Notes under the pieces: model-generated
What the model saw: only the letters and a program-made list of their open reading frames with translations
What the model was told of the DNA's origin: nothing
Databases searched by the model: none
Position numbers and translations under genes: made by a program
Shown: positions 7,976-15,856 of the stretch, in pieces
Numbering within the stretch: the first letter of the stretch is position 1
Layout of the letters: each line of letters begins with the position of its first letter
NCBI GenBank assembly: GCA_945874455.1
Contig: CAMCHO010000029.1
Location: 1-34,548 of the forward strand
Direction: 5' to 3'
Origin: Opitutus sp. GAS368
Lineage (GTDB): Bacteria; Verrucomicrobiota; Verrucomicrobiia; Opitutales; Opitutaceae
Length of the DNA: 34,548 nt

Positions 7976-10516
7976 TCACTTTTCGCCATCATCCTTCGTG
8001 TGCGTTTTGTAGAAGGCGGCACGCACGGGGGCGGGCATCGGGGAATCCGCGCCACGCACACTGCGCCAGATGATTTCGTTGAGCTGGATATCGTCCGCTT
8101 TGTCGGGTTCGGAAAAATCCATCTTCCGCGATTCGCGTTCGCCCCAGGCGAGCTTGGCATTGAGCTCGTTTACATTCACCTGCGCGGGACGGGCGGTGTA
8201 AGGCGTCGGATCGGACCGGTCGCCAAAACAGGCCCACATCGGCATCGCCGCGGCGTCGAACTGCGACATCGGCTGCAGGCCTAAAATCAACTCCATCGTG
8301 CGGAGCATACTCGTCGTCGAATACAGCGTGGAATCCACGGTGCGGCGCTTCGTCCAGGAACTGATCACGAAGCCGGGCATGCGGTGCGCGTCCACGTGGT
8401 CGGGTCCATTTTGCGCGTCGTCCTCGAGGACGAAAATCGCCGTGTCGGCCCAGAATTTAGATTTACTCACGGCTTCGACGATGCGGCCGAGGGCCTCATC
8501 ATTGTCAGCGACCATCGCCGTCGGGGTGGGTTTGCCGGCCACCGTGCCCACCGTGTGATCGTTCCCGAGACGGAGCACCTGCAAGCGCGGCATGCCGCCT
8601 TCGCGCTCGAAGCGACGGATCTCCGAAGCGAACCGCTCGGCACGCTTGGTATCGGGATAGTCCATGTCCCACGCGCGATAGAGCGGGTCGATGTGGCCGA
8701 CGAGAATCGGCAGCGAAGGCGCGGACAGGTCCGGGCCGGTTTTAGGCGTGGAGCAATATTCGCCGTAGCTGCGGTAGCTCACGCCGGCCTCGGCCGCACG
8801 GTTCCAAAGATAGCCGTTGGCGGGCGTCGCGATCGGGAATCGCCCCTCGGAGGGGTAGTCGTATTTTTTCTTCGCGTTGTGCCCGTAGCTCAACGGCCAG
8901 TGGCGTTCGACGAAGTCCGTCGCATAGGCACCCATGCTCCACTCGTGGCCATCGGCGCTCACCTCACCATCGGCGTAGAGATTGTCGAGCAGCACAAATT
9001 CGCGGGCGAGCGCGTGGGCGTTGGGCGTGACCTTTTCCGGAAAGATACACAGCCGAGAATCACCTTTGCCCTCGAGCATGTCGCCGAAAACTTGGTCGTA
9101 GGTCCGATTTTCCCGGATGATGTAGATCACATTTTTAATCGGCGAAGGATCGCCGACCGTGGCCGGGACCGGGCTGCCGGCGGGCCGAGCCGCCAAACCG
9201 CGCGGCGACGCAGCGGCATCGAGGGGGCTGCACGTGTAGGCTGTCTTCGACCAGGCACCGAATTGCTCGGCGCGTTTTTTCGCCACCGGCAAGGCGATCA
9301 AGGCGACCGTGCCCTGAAAGAGTCCACCAATGTATTCCTGCAAATTGCGGGGCGCCGGCGACCCGGGAAACGGGCCGCGCGGATTGGCCGCGGAGGTCGT
9401 GCCCTTGCCGTTGGCGACGAAGAGCGTCTGGCCATCCGCTGACACCCGCACGCTGGTGGGAAACCAACCGACAGGGATGAAACCGAGCGACTTCGCCTTA
9501 CCTGTTTTTTCCACGTCAAAGATGGCGACGTTATTGTTGGTCGCGTTGGCTACGAAGAGGAGTTCGCCGTCGGGGGAGAGCGCGAGGCTGTTGGGCATCG
9601 AGCCGGGCGGGGAATTGGGAAAGAGCGACGCGGTGAGTTTTTCGCCGACGCGTCCGGTGGCGGTGTCGACGATGCTGACCGTATTGTGATTCGCCTCCGC
9701 GACAAACAAGCGCCCGTCCGGCGCGAGGAGCATCTCGTTCGGGTGCGAACCGACCGGCCACCGCGCCGTCTCGGCCCCCGTCGCCGCATCGAGGACCACC
9801 ACGGCGTTCGCGCCCCAGAGGCTCACGTAGACGCGACCCTTTTTCTCGTCGACGACGCAGGTGTAGGGAAAGGGCGCGAGACTGGCCGCGGCGGGCGCGA
9901 CGCGCGCCTCGTCGTGCACCATGGTGCTGCCGCCCTGAGGCGGGGCGAGTTGCTGCGTCCAGAGCGCGCGACCATCCGAAGTGGAGATTTTTTCAACGCG
10001 CTGGCCCCAAGTCTCCGCGACGTAGAGCGCTTGGCCGTCGGCCGAGGCCGCTAGGCCCGCCGGCATGCCGCGCTCCTTAGCGTCACGCAGGCGTAGTTCG
10101 CGATGCTCGGAGAGGTAACCCTCCTTGAAAGCAAAGGCGTGAATCACCTCCGCCGCCGCGCCGCTAATGTAGAGTTGCCGTCCGTCCGGCGACCAGGTGA
10201 GCCCATAAAATGTCTCCTCCAACGCAACCTGCGAGACGAGCGCGCCCGTCTTGGCATCGAGGATACGGACCTCGTGTTGACCCCAACCGCTGTGCAGGAC
10301 GGCGGCAAACGCACCGGCTGGGTGCAGCGCGATGTTCACCGGAAAATCGCCCACCACAGTGTGCTTTCCCACCGGACGCAGCGACCACTGGTTGGGCAAC
10401 AGCACCGAGCCGTCACGCTGGAGGCCCGGAAACGTCACGGGAGACTTCGTCGCCGCGTAAGCTGCAGGAAAAAACAGCGCCGCGATCGCGAACGCACGTG
10501 TCAGAGAGATTCTCAT
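7976..10516 (-). CDS. YncE-like beta-propeller/phosphoesterase fusion, exported
   Basis: The 846-residue product starts at 10516 (MRISLTRAFAIAALFFPAAYA, a good signal peptide); an in-frame ATG 17 codons upstream lacks this layout. The N-terminal half is a YVTN/YncE-type propeller with repeats such as GLTWSPDGRQLYISG, GLAASADGQALYVAETWG, MLLAPDGRLFVAEANHNTVSIVD and SLALSPDGELLFVANATNNNVAIFD. The C-terminal half matches the phosphoesterase family PF04185 (phospholipase C/acid phosphatase-like): NVIYIIRENRTYDQVFGD at its start, then NLYADGEVSADGHEW, FVLEDDAQNGPDHVDAHR and STTSMLRTMELILGL. The Glu-Asn of the opening motif and the DDAQNGPDHVDAHR acids and histidines are the expected metal-binding residues. 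The substrate is unknown; a periplasmic or outer-surface phosphoester is likely. The gene stands 86 bases after the FKBP gene on the same strand. Confidence 0.92.
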   Translation of the reverse strand: MRISLTRAFAIAALFFPAAYAATKSPVTFPGLQRDGSVLLPNQWSLRPVGKHTVVGDFPVNIALHPAGAFAAVLHSGWGQHEVRILDAKTGALVSQVALEETFYGLTWSPDGRQLYISGAAAEVIHAFAFKEGYLSEHRELRLRDAKERGMPAGLAASADGQALYVAETWGQRVEKISTSDGRALWTQQLAPPQGGSTMVHDEARVAPAAASLAPFPYTCVVDEKKGRVYVSLWGANAVVVLDAATGAETARWPVGSHPNEMLLAPDGRLFVAEANHNTVSIVDTATGRVGEKLTASLFPNSPPGSMPNSLALSPDGELLFVANATNNNVAIFDVEKTGKAKSLGFIPVGWFPTSVRVSADGQTLFVANGKGTTSAANPRGPFPGSPAPRNLQEYIGGLFQGTVALIALPVAKKRAEQFGAWSKTAYTCSPLDAAASPRGLAARPAGSPVPATVGDPSPIKNVIYIIRENRTYDQVFGDMLEGKGDSRLCIFPEKVTPNAHALAREFVLLDNLYADGEVSADGHEWSMGAYATDFVERHWPLSYGHNAKKKYDYPSEGRFPIATPANGYLWNRAAEAGVSYRSYGEYCSTPKTGPDLSAPSLPILVGHIDPLYRAWDMDYPDTKRAERFASEIRRFEREGGMPRLQVLRLGNDHTVGTVAGKPTPTAMVADNDEALGRIVEAVSKSKFWADTAIFVLEDDAQNGPDHVDAHRMPGFVISSWTKRRTVDSTLYSTTSMLRTMELILGLQPMSQFDAAAMPMWACFGDRSDPTPYTARPAQVNVNELNAKLAWGERESRKMDFSEPDKADDIQLNEIIWRSVRGADSPMPAPVRAAFYKTHTKDDGEK

Positions 10517-10602
10517 ACCCGCCACCGTGGGCGTGATTTCTCGGGGCGGCGAGCACGCGCTCGCCAAAACAGCCGTCGGCGTGTTACGCGCCGGTTAAAT
10601 CG

Positions 10603-11067
10603 TCAGTCCCGCTTGATCTCGATCAACTCGATCTCGAACACGAGCGCGGCATTGCGGCCGATCTTCGGCGGTTGCCCGCGCGTGCCGTAAGCCAGCTCCG
10701 CCGGAATCACGACCAGACGTTTTTCGCCCAGTTTCATGAGAGGCAACACTTGATCCCAGCCTTGGATCACCTGCTCGCGCGCTACGCGAAAGGTAAAGGC
10801 TTTGTCCTTTTCGGTGGCTTGGTCGAAGACGGTGCCGTTGAGCAGACGGCCCACGTAGAGCACCGCCACCTTGTCACCGGCCTTCGGCATATCGCCACTG
10901 CCCGGCTGAAGGATAATATAGCGGATGCCGGTATTGGTCTTCTTGGCCTCGGGCCAGGATTTCTCCACAAATGCGAGCTCTTCGGGCGACAGTTTTTCCC
11001 GCTGGGCGTAGACGGCGAGCGGCATCAGCACAGATAACAGACCCAGACAGAGGAGGAGTTTGATCAC
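10603..11067 (-). CDS. Exported FKBP-type peptidyl-prolyl isomerase
   Basis: A single FKBP domain fills the C-terminal two thirds: GDKVAVLYVGRLLNGTVFDQ, VIQGWDQVLPLMKLGEKRLVVIPAELAYG and ALVFEIELIEI are the usual strand and active-site segments. It should speed proline isomerisation in proteins outside the cytoplasm. The start is uncertain. The GTG at 11067 yields a textbook signal peptide (VIKLLLCLGLLSVLMPLAVYAQ, first residue Met in the protein; 154 residues). An ATG at 11112 would add 15 residues read from the ACACGGAT-type dispersed repeat and would leave only 30 bases to the divergent dehydrogenase start. I prefer 11067 for these reasons, although neither start has a good Shine-Dalgarno. 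The phosphoesterase gene lies downstream and may be co-transcribed. Confidence 0.88.
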   Translation of the reverse strand: MIKLLLCLGLLSVLMPLAVYAQREKLSPEELAFVEKSWPEAKKTNTGIRYIILQPGSGDMPKAGDKVAVLYVGRLLNGTVFDQATEKDKAFTFRVAREQVIQGWDQVLPLMKLGEKRLVVIPAELAYGTRGQPPKIGRNAALVFEIELIEIKRD

Positions 11068-11132
11068 AGATTTCACAGATAACACGGATAAGGCTTTTGC
11101 TATCCGTGCCATCCGTGTAATCGGTGGTCAAA
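11061..11132. repeat. Dispersed palindromic element, second copy
   Basis: The element has AACACGGATA on the left and TATCCGTGCCATCCGTGTAA on the right, so its halves are inverted, and it ends in GGTGGTCAA like the copy at 1955-2038. It fills the gap between the FKBP gene and the divergent dehydrogenase, so promoters for one or both genes probably lie in or beside it. Confidence 0.6.
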
Positions 11133-11142
11133 GAGTTTCTCC

Positions 11143-12114
11143 ATGACCAAACCCATCGTCGTGATCGTTTGCCCCAAGGAATTTCGTTTCACCGACACCG
11201 CCGCGACGGTCGAAACGCCGTTCCTCACGGACGTCGCCGACCTACGCACCGTGTGGTTGGATTTCAACGCACCGATACCCGAGGAGGTGCTCGCCGCCCA
11301 CGCCATTATCCTCTGGCACGGCCCCAAGCTTGAGGCCCCCATCCTCGCGCGGATGAAACACTGCCGCGCAATCATCCGCAACGGCGTGGGCTTCGACACC
11401 GTCGACATCGCCGCTGCCGCGCAGGCCGGAATCGCGGTCTGCAACGTACCCGACTACGGCACCGAGGAAGTCGCCGACCACGCTATCGCCCTCACCCTCG
11501 CGCTCTACCGCCAACTCTTCCCACTCGATGCGGAGGCCAAACGCCTCGGTTGGAAAATCGAAACCGCCGCCAAGATGCGCCGCCTGAGCACGCAGACCTT
11601 CGGCATTCTCGGCCTGGGCCGCATCGGCACCGCCGCCGCCCTGCGCGCAAAGGCGATGGGCTTTCGCACGATCTTTTTCGATCCCTACGTGCCGAGCGGC
11701 ACGCACAAAGCCATCGGCGTGGAGCGCGTCAGCTCCCTCGAAGAACTGCTGCGCCACGCCGATACGCTCTCCGTCCATTGCCCGCTCACCGCCGAGACGC
11801 GCGGCATCATCGGCGCGCAGGAAATTGCGCTGATGACACCCGGCTCCTACGTCGTGAACACCGCTCGCGGCGACATCGTGCAAAAAGCCCCCGTCTTCGC
11901 CGCGCTGCGCAGCGGCCACCTTGCTGGCGCCGGCCTCGATGTCGTCGAATCCGAGCCCCTCCGCACTGCCGAGGAAGCCGCCACGCCCAACCTGATCGTC
12001 ACTTGCCACGCCGCGTTTTGCTCCCCGGAGGGCATGATCGAAATGCGCAGTACCTCAGCGAAAATCGCCCGCGCGGCCGTGCTCGGTGAAGCGGTGTGGA
12101 ACCGGGTGAATTGA
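11143..12114 (+). CDS. D-2-hydroxyacid dehydrogenase, CtBP-like
   Basis: A 323-residue NAD-dependent dehydrogenase of the D-isomer-specific 2-hydroxyacid family (phosphoglycerate, glycerate and related substrates). The Rossmann motif GLGRIG is at 157-162, followed by an acidic residue (FFD, about 180) that suggests NAD rather than NADP. The catalytic set is visible: Arg242 in NTARGD, Glu271 in VESEP and His289 in CHAAF. VCNVPDYGTEEVADHAIAL at 99-117 is the sequence seen in the C-terminal-binding-protein branch, so many annotations would read 'C-terminal binding protein'. The exact substrate cannot be told from sequence. It is transcribed alone, away from the FKBP gene, with the palindromic element in between. 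Confidence 0.92.
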   Translation: MTKPIVVIVCPKEFRFTDTAATVETPFLTDVADLRTVWLDFNAPIPEEVLAAHAIILWHGPKLEAPILARMKHCRAIIRNGVGFDTVDIAAAAQAGIAVCNVPDYGTEEVADHAIALTLALYRQLFPLDAEAKRLGWKIETAAKMRRLSTQTFGILGLGRIGTAAALRAKAMGFRTIFFDPYVPSGTHKAIGVERVSSLEELLRHADTLSVHCPLTAETRGIIGAQEIALMTPGSYVVNTARGDIVQKAPVFAALRSGHLAGAGLDVVESEPLRTAEEAATPNLIVTCHAAFCSPEGMIEMRSTSAKIARAAVLGEAVWNRVN

Positions 12115-12215
12115 AGTGCTTCGCCCGAGAATTGAGCACCCACCGCAGCAGCGACTTTCCCTAGCTCCATCCGTGGCCAAAGTGCGGCGCTCCGCGGACG
12201 CGGTGGGGTGGGCAT

Positions 12216-12243
12216 AAAAAAGCGTAGGCCTTGCGGCCCACGC
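12216..12243 (-). terminator. Intrinsic terminator after helicase gene
   Basis: On the minus strand a stem GCGTGGGCC/GGCCTACGC (one mismatch, GCAA tetraloop) is followed at once by six T. It lies about 70 bases past the helicase stop codon, the right place and orientation to end that transcript. Confidence 0.75.
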
Positions 12244-12263
12244 TGGAAAACTGTCGTCGAAAA

Positions 12264-12287
12264 CACGGGCGGGAAAGCCCTTGCCAC
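12264..12287. repeat. Solitary diverged REP of the RAYT-linked family
   Basis: CACGGGCGGGAAAGCCCTTG followed by CCAC matches hairpin B of the REP units at 6401-6720 with two changes. It stands alone, 5 kb from the transposase, between the dehydrogenase and helicase genes. This shows that the palindrome is dispersed and not confined to the arrays. Confidence 0.65.
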
Positions 12288-12310
12288 GACGTCAGCACAC
12301 ACTCAGCGCC

Positions 12311-13534
12311 TCAGCGCCGACCGCGGAAGCGGTTGAAGCTGCCTTTGTGGCGGATCTGCCCGGGCAGACTGCCACGACCGCGCTGCTGTTGCGGTTCCTC
12401 GGTGCGCGCGACGAAGGCGCGATACGGGAAGCCTTCGAGGCGGAGCTCAGGAATCTTCGCGCCGATGAAGCGCTGGATGTCGCGGATGTCGTTCGCGTTT
12501 TCCGGAGTCACGAGCGTAAACGCGTCGCCGACGGCCTGCGCCCGGCCGGTGCGGCCGATGCGGTGAACGTAATCCTCGGGCTTTTCCGGGACATCGTAAT
12601 TGATGACGTGAGAGACGCCGGCGACGTCGATACCGCGGGCGGCGATGTCCGTCGCGACCATCACTTCATATTTGCCACTCTTGAATCCGGCGAGCGCCTC
12701 AATGCGCTGATTCTGCGAACGGTTCGCGTGGAGGACGGCGACGGAGTGGTTGGCGGATTTGAGCCGGCGCGCGATTTTGTCGGCGCCGTGCTTCGTGCGG
12801 GAGAATACCAACACGCTGTCGAAATCGGTCTTAGCGAGGAGCGCCTCGAGCAGTTCGAATTTCTGATCGGCGGCTACAGGATAGAGCGCGTGGTTGACGG
12901 ACGCGGTGACGGAGCGGGCAACGCCACACTCGACGCGCGCCGGATTCCGGAGTGCAAACGAGGCGACCGCCGCGATCTCCGGAGGAACCGTGGCAGAGAA
13001 AAACAGTGTCTGGCGCTCCTTCGGGCAGCGCGCGATGATATCTTTGACGACCGGGAGAAACCCCATGTCGAGCATCCGGTCCACCTCATCAAGGATGAGA
13101 ATAGTGATATCACGGAGGCTGATTTCGCCGGTTTTGAGGTAGTCCACTAGGCGGCCGGGCGTGGCGACGATGATGTCGACGCCGCGCTTCAGGTCGGAGC
13201 GTTGGGCACCATAACCGACGCCACCGAAGACGGCGACGGTGCGGATATCGGTGAAGCGGGCGAAATCGCGAAACGCGGTTTCGACCTGCGCGGCGAGCTC
13301 GCGCGTGGGTTCCAGGACGAGCACGCGGGCGCGCCCGTGCTGGCCGAGGCGGGTGAGGACGGGCAGCGCGAAGGCCGCCGTCTTACCGGTACCGGTCTGG
13401 GCGGAAGCAATGAGATCGCCGCCACCAAGGACGACGGGGATCGCGCGCAACTGAATGGGCGTGGGATCGGTGTAACCGGCGGCTTGGACGCCGCGAAGGA
13501 CATTTTCGGACAGATTGAGAGCTTTAAAGGCCAT
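12311..13534 (-). CDS. DEAD-box family ATP-dependent RNA helicase (RhlE-like)
   Basis: A 407-residue superfamily 2 helicase that should unwind RNA duplexes with ATP. Motifs in order: Q-motif TPIQLRAIP (25-33), I AQTGTGKT (45-52), Ia PTREL (76-80), GG (104-105), Ib TPGR (125-128), II DEVD (149-152), III SAT (180-182), then SRTKHGADKIARRL (IV), ATDIAARGIDV (V) and HRIGRTGRA (VI). Motif II reads DEVD because its third codon is GTG; the metal and water-binding Asp-Glu and the final Asp are kept, so activity is still expected. The C-terminal tail is short and basic (KGSFNRFRGRR), as in RhlE-type enzymes. The RRM protein gene lies just upstream on the same strand but has its own terminator, so the two are probably separate transcripts with related roles, perhaps in cold adaptation. 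Confidence 0.94.
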   Translation of the reverse strand: MAFKALNLSENVLRGVQAAGYTDPTPIQLRAIPVVLGGGDLIASAQTGTGKTAAFALPVLTRLGQHGRARVLVLEPTRELAAQVETAFRDFARFTDIRTVAVFGGVGYGAQRSDLKRGVDIIVATPGRLVDYLKTGEISLRDITILILDEVDRMLDMGFLPVVKDIIARCPKERQTLFFSATVPPEIAAVASFALRNPARVECGVARSVTASVNHALYPVAADQKFELLEALLAKTDFDSVLVFSRTKHGADKIARRLKSANHSVAVLHANRSQNQRIEALAGFKSGKYEVMVATDIAARGIDVAGVSHVINYDVPEKPEDYVHRIGRTGRAQAVGDAFTLVTPENANDIRDIQRFIGAKIPELRLEGFPYRAFVARTEEPQQQRGRGSLPGQIRHKGSFNRFRGRR

Positions 13535-13551
13535 GACTTATTTCGTGGTGC

Positions 13552-13641
13552 CATTCTGGGCGCAGCGAAGAATCCAAAAGGACATTCGTTGCTGAGTGCG
13601 GACGCTAAGGTGCCGCGGGATTCTTCGCTGCGCTCAGAATG
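13552..13641. repeat. 24-base inverted repeat upstream of helicase
   Basis: Arms at 13552-13575 and 13618-13641 are reverse complements with a single mismatch. The shared core is GCGCAGCGAAGAATCC, and the outer ends are CATTCTG/CAGAATG. This is the sequence type of a palindromic mini-element I recall from many environmental bacterial genomes. The 5' end lies 18 bases before the helicase start codon, so the hairpin would be in its leader or promoter. Confidence 0.8.
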
Positions 13642-13666
13642 ACAAACCGAAGAGAGCGCGGCGTGG

Positions 13667-13705
13667 AAAAAGAAAAAGGGACGGGCCCCAAAGGAGCTCC
13701 GTCCC
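13667..13705 (-). terminator. Intrinsic terminator after RRM gene
   Basis: Minus-strand stem GGGACGG/CCGTCCC (13699-13705 and 13678-13684) with a 14-base loop is followed by TTTTTCTTTTT. It begins about 30 bases past the stop codon of the RRM gene and is the strongest terminator I see in the window. Confidence 0.85.
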
Positions 13706-13735
13706 TCGAAAATTCAGTTCGTGAGAACGAATCGA

Positions 13736-14128
13736 TTAGTAACGGCGCTCGCCGCGATCGCGATCGCCACCGCGACCACCGCCGCCGCCGCCGCCGAAGC
13801 CGCGACCACCGCCGCCGCCGCCGCCGAAGCCGCGACCGCCGCCGCCGCCACCGAAGCCGCCGCCGCCGGAACGCTCTTCCTTCGGACGGGCTTCATTGAC
13901 GGTGAGTTGGCGACCACCGAGATCGGTGCCGTTAAGCTTTTCAGCCGCGGACTTGGCTTCGTCGCCAGTGCCCATGGTGACGAACGCGAAGCCACGGGGG
14001 CGACCGGTCATCTTGTCCATCGCGACGTAAACGTCGGTGACGGCGCCGAATTGACCGAAGGCCGAACGGAGTTCGTCTTCAGTGGTCTTAAAGGACAGAT
14101 TGCCGACGTATAGTTTGGAGTTGCTCAT
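13736..14128 (-). CDS. Glycine-rich RRM RNA-binding protein
   Basis: A 130-residue protein with one RNA recognition motif at about 5-82: RNP2 is LYVGNL and RNP1 is RGFAFVTM, with the two aromatic positions that stack on RNA. A linker (RPKEERS) leads to a tail of Gly with Arg and Phe (repeated RGFGGGGGG) ending in [10 protein letters not shown]. Small RRM-plus-RGG proteins like this occur in cyanobacteria and several other phyla, including Verrucomicrobiota, often as abundant and cold-induced RNA chaperones. The gene has a long untranslated leader on its upstream side and a strong terminator, so it is probably a single-gene, highly expressed unit. The helicase gene downstream suggests shared RNA work. 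Confidence 0.95.
   Translation of the reverse strand: MSNSKLYVGNLSFKTTEDELRSAFGQFGAVTDVYVAMDKMTGRPRGFAFVTMGTGDEAKSAAEKLNGTDLGGRQLTVNEARPKEERSGGGGFGGGGGGRGFGGGGGGGRGFGGGGGGGRGGDRDRGERRY
13771..13857. repeat. 30-base tandem repeat coding the Gly-rich tail
   Basis: Two identical 30-base units at 13771-13800 and 13801-13830 and a 27-base variant at 13831-13857 encode [10 protein letters not shown]-type blocks of the RRM protein. Such a tract can change length by slippage. Confidence 0.85.
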
Positions 14129-14352
14129 GTGATGTCTCGTAGATCCTTCGTCCTGCTACCAGTCCGTTCCCAACTTGGGTTTCGAAATCATCACTTAAGC
14201 CAAACGCTCAGCCAACGACTCACCAGATACTGTCGCCTAACGCTATCTCTAACGATCGAGGCGCTAGGACACACGGTGCGCCGGCCATAGCAAGCGAATT
14301 CTCAGATGCGGGAATTTGCGGTGCCGGACGACAACCCCGCCGACACCGAGGC
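14129..14352 (-). promoter_or_regulatory. Leader/promoter region of RRM gene
   Basis: This 224-base stretch has no open frame of note. Read toward the RRM gene, it contains four versions of a short motif, CGTTAGAG, CGTTAGGC, CGTTGGC and CGTTTGGC (plus-strand positions about 14247-14254, 14235-14242, 14211-14217 and 14199-14206), then a perfect palindrome CCCAAGTTGGG and a purine-rich stretch ahead of the start codon. A cold-shock-like leader or an autoregulatory RNA site is possible. I could not place a convincing promoter. Confidence 0.4.
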
Positions 14353-14766
14353 TCAGATCGAATACTTCGACCTCACGTCCTCGGGGATCGGCGTCGCCCG
14401 GCCGGTCGCCAACGTCACCAGCACGTAATCACAAAAGCCGTCGCACACGCGCTTGCCCGTCGGATTCTTCTCAATCTCAAAGGCCACGCGGCAACCGGTT
14501 TCGGAAAAATGCTCGATCCAGCAACGCACGGTCATCCGGTCGCCCCAGCCCAGCGGGCGTTTGTAATGGATGTTGGCCGTCGTCATCCACCAGCCCAACC
14601 CACGGGACGCGAACGCCTGCATCGACATACCGTAATTTTTTTCCATCTGTTCGAACCGCGCCGCCAACACGTAATCGAGATAACGCGTCGAGTGCACGTG
14701 CTGGTAAAGGTCGATGTCATCGGGGCGGACCGACAACTCGGTTTCGAACTTGGAAAATACGTTCAT
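14353..14766 (-). CDS. Hotdog-fold acyl-CoA thioesterase (YbgC/FcbC-like)
   Basis: A 137-residue hotdog protein of the 4-hydroxybenzoyl-CoA thioesterase group, expected to hydrolyse acyl-CoA thioesters in the cytoplasm. The active-site helix is recognisable in VRPDDIDLYQHVHSTRYLDYV, where an Asp followed by the His of QHVH occupies the usual D-x-N-x-H-x-x-x-x-x-Y pattern. ANIHYKRPLGWGDRMTVRCWI forms the central strands. The start at 14766 (MNVFSKFET) was chosen because it places the active-site helix at the normal distance. An upstream ATG at 14802 would overlap the S4 gene by a few bases and adds an Arg/Pro-rich stub. It follows the S4 gene by 28 bases and is probably co-transcribed with it. 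Confidence 0.88.
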   Translation of the reverse strand: MNVFSKFETELSVRPDDIDLYQHVHSTRYLDYVLAARFEQMEKNYGMSMQAFASRGLGWWMTTANIHYKRPLGWGDRMTVRCWIEHFSETGCRVAFEIEKNPTGKRVCDGFCDYVLVTLATGRATPIPEDVRSKYSI

Positions 14767-14794
14767 GCAACATTCCGTTCGCGGCGGCCGCAGC

Positions 14795-15190
14795 CTAGCC
14801 AAAAAAACCGTCGATTTCCCGCCGATCCCGCTTGGTCGGCCGCCCGCTGCCCGGTTCGCGCGCCGAGGCCTGCTGCACGCTGCGCTCGCGAAGCTTCTCG
14901 AACTCTTCCGGTGGGGTCAGATCGACGCAGAAATCCGGTAACAGCTTGGCGCCCACCCGCGAGCGGGGCACGCCCACCACGCGCAACGTCCGCGTAAACA
15001 AGCCCAGCTTTACCGTCACGACTTCACCAGCCTGCACTTCGCGCGCCGGCTTGGCCACGCGTTCGTTGATCTCCACGCTGCCGGCCCGGCAGGCCTCGGT
15101 CGCGAGCGGCCGGGTCTTGAACACGCGCATCGCCCAGAGCCATTTATCGAGGCGGGCGGCAGAGCGGTCGGCTTCAGAAGGTGAGGTCAC
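14795..15190 (-). CDS. hslR: S4-domain RNA-binding protein, Hsp15-like
   Basis: A 131-residue protein with an S4 domain at about 13-60: RLDKWLWAMRVFKTRPLATEACRAG then VEINERVAKPAREVQAGEVVTV. This matches Hsp15 (HslR), which binds stalled 50S subunits carrying peptidyl-tRNA so that they can be recycled after heat shock. The basic C-terminal tail (GSGRPTKRDRREIDGFFG) is also Hsp15-like. The symbol is by similarity only. It is the first gene of a likely two-gene unit with the thioesterase. Confidence 0.88.
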   Translation of the reverse strand: MTSPSEADRSAARLDKWLWAMRVFKTRPLATEACRAGSVEINERVAKPAREVQAGEVVTVKLGLFTRTLRVVGVPRSRVGAKLLPDFCVDLTPPEEFEKLRERSVQQASAREPGSGRPTKRDRREIDGFFG

Positions 15191-15273
15191 GCGGGAAAAA
15201 TGAAAACGACCTCAAATCTGGCGGAGACGCACGGCCAGCGGCAAATCCGTTTCTCACGGAATCGCATTCAGAT

Positions 15274-15798
15274 TTATTTCCCACGGCGGAAATCCGCGCT
15301 CAACCAATCGTCGAGCAGCGCTTTCTCGTGACGAAGCGGATCATCGCGAAATCCCATCGTGAGTTTCATCAGGAAGGCCATGTCGCGCAGCTCGCGTTTT
15401 CCTGCTTTCACCACGGTTCCGTCAACGTTCGTCAGTCGAAACACCAGCGAGAAGCGGGGAGGATAGATGTCCTTCACGATGCGCACATCGCCCCACTGCC
15501 CGCCGCGCCACGGTTCAAACTCTCCCGCCAAATCCACTTCCGTGATCGTGAGGGAGAGCTTCTGACCCGGCAGGAGACCCCGCACGCCGCGGGTGGTGAG
15601 ATACTCCTTCAGCGTTTCCAACGTGGCGTCCCGTCCTTGGTCGGAGCCCATGTAACTGTCGCGGACGTCGATAAATTTCTCGGGCTCGAAAAACACGACT
15701 TCAACGCAGGAGGGTCCTTTGACGGTGTCGAGCGCCGAGACGGTCCCGGCACCCACCGACGCCAGCGCAGACAAAAACAGTATTCGGATCGTTTTCAT
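15274..15798 (-). CDS. DUF3016 domain-containing secreted protein
   Basis: A 174-residue protein with a signal peptide (MKTIRILFLSALASVGAGTVSA; cleavage about residue 22). The mature part fits DUF3016: VEVVFFEPEKFIDVRDSYMGS near the start, then LPGQKLSLTITEVDLAGEF and a C-terminal DDPLRHEKALLDDWL. DUF3016 proteins are exported and of unknown role. The start at 15798 gives the signal peptide directly; a further ATG nine codons upstream would place extra residues before it. It follows the FdhF-like gene by 58 bases on the same strand, so they may share a transcript, but no functional link is known to me. Confidence 0.87.
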   Translation of the reverse strand: MKTIRILFLSALASVGAGTVSALDTVKGPSCVEVVFFEPEKFIDVRDSYMGSDQGRDATLETLKEYLTTRGVRGLLPGQKLSLTITEVDLAGEFEPWRGGQWGDVRIVKDIYPPRFSLVFRLTNVDGTVVKAGKRELRDMAFLMKLTMGFRDDPLRHEKALLDDWLSADFRRGK

Positions 15799-15856
15799 AG
15801 GAGGGACTGTGACGAACGATAGCACAGGAATGTTCCCGGGCGAGCGCCGGAGCGAT

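Noticed and set aside
14199-14254. GCCTAAC/GTTAGGC as integron attC sites
   Set aside because: The motif is short and degenerate, with no paired outer arms, cassette layout or integrase.
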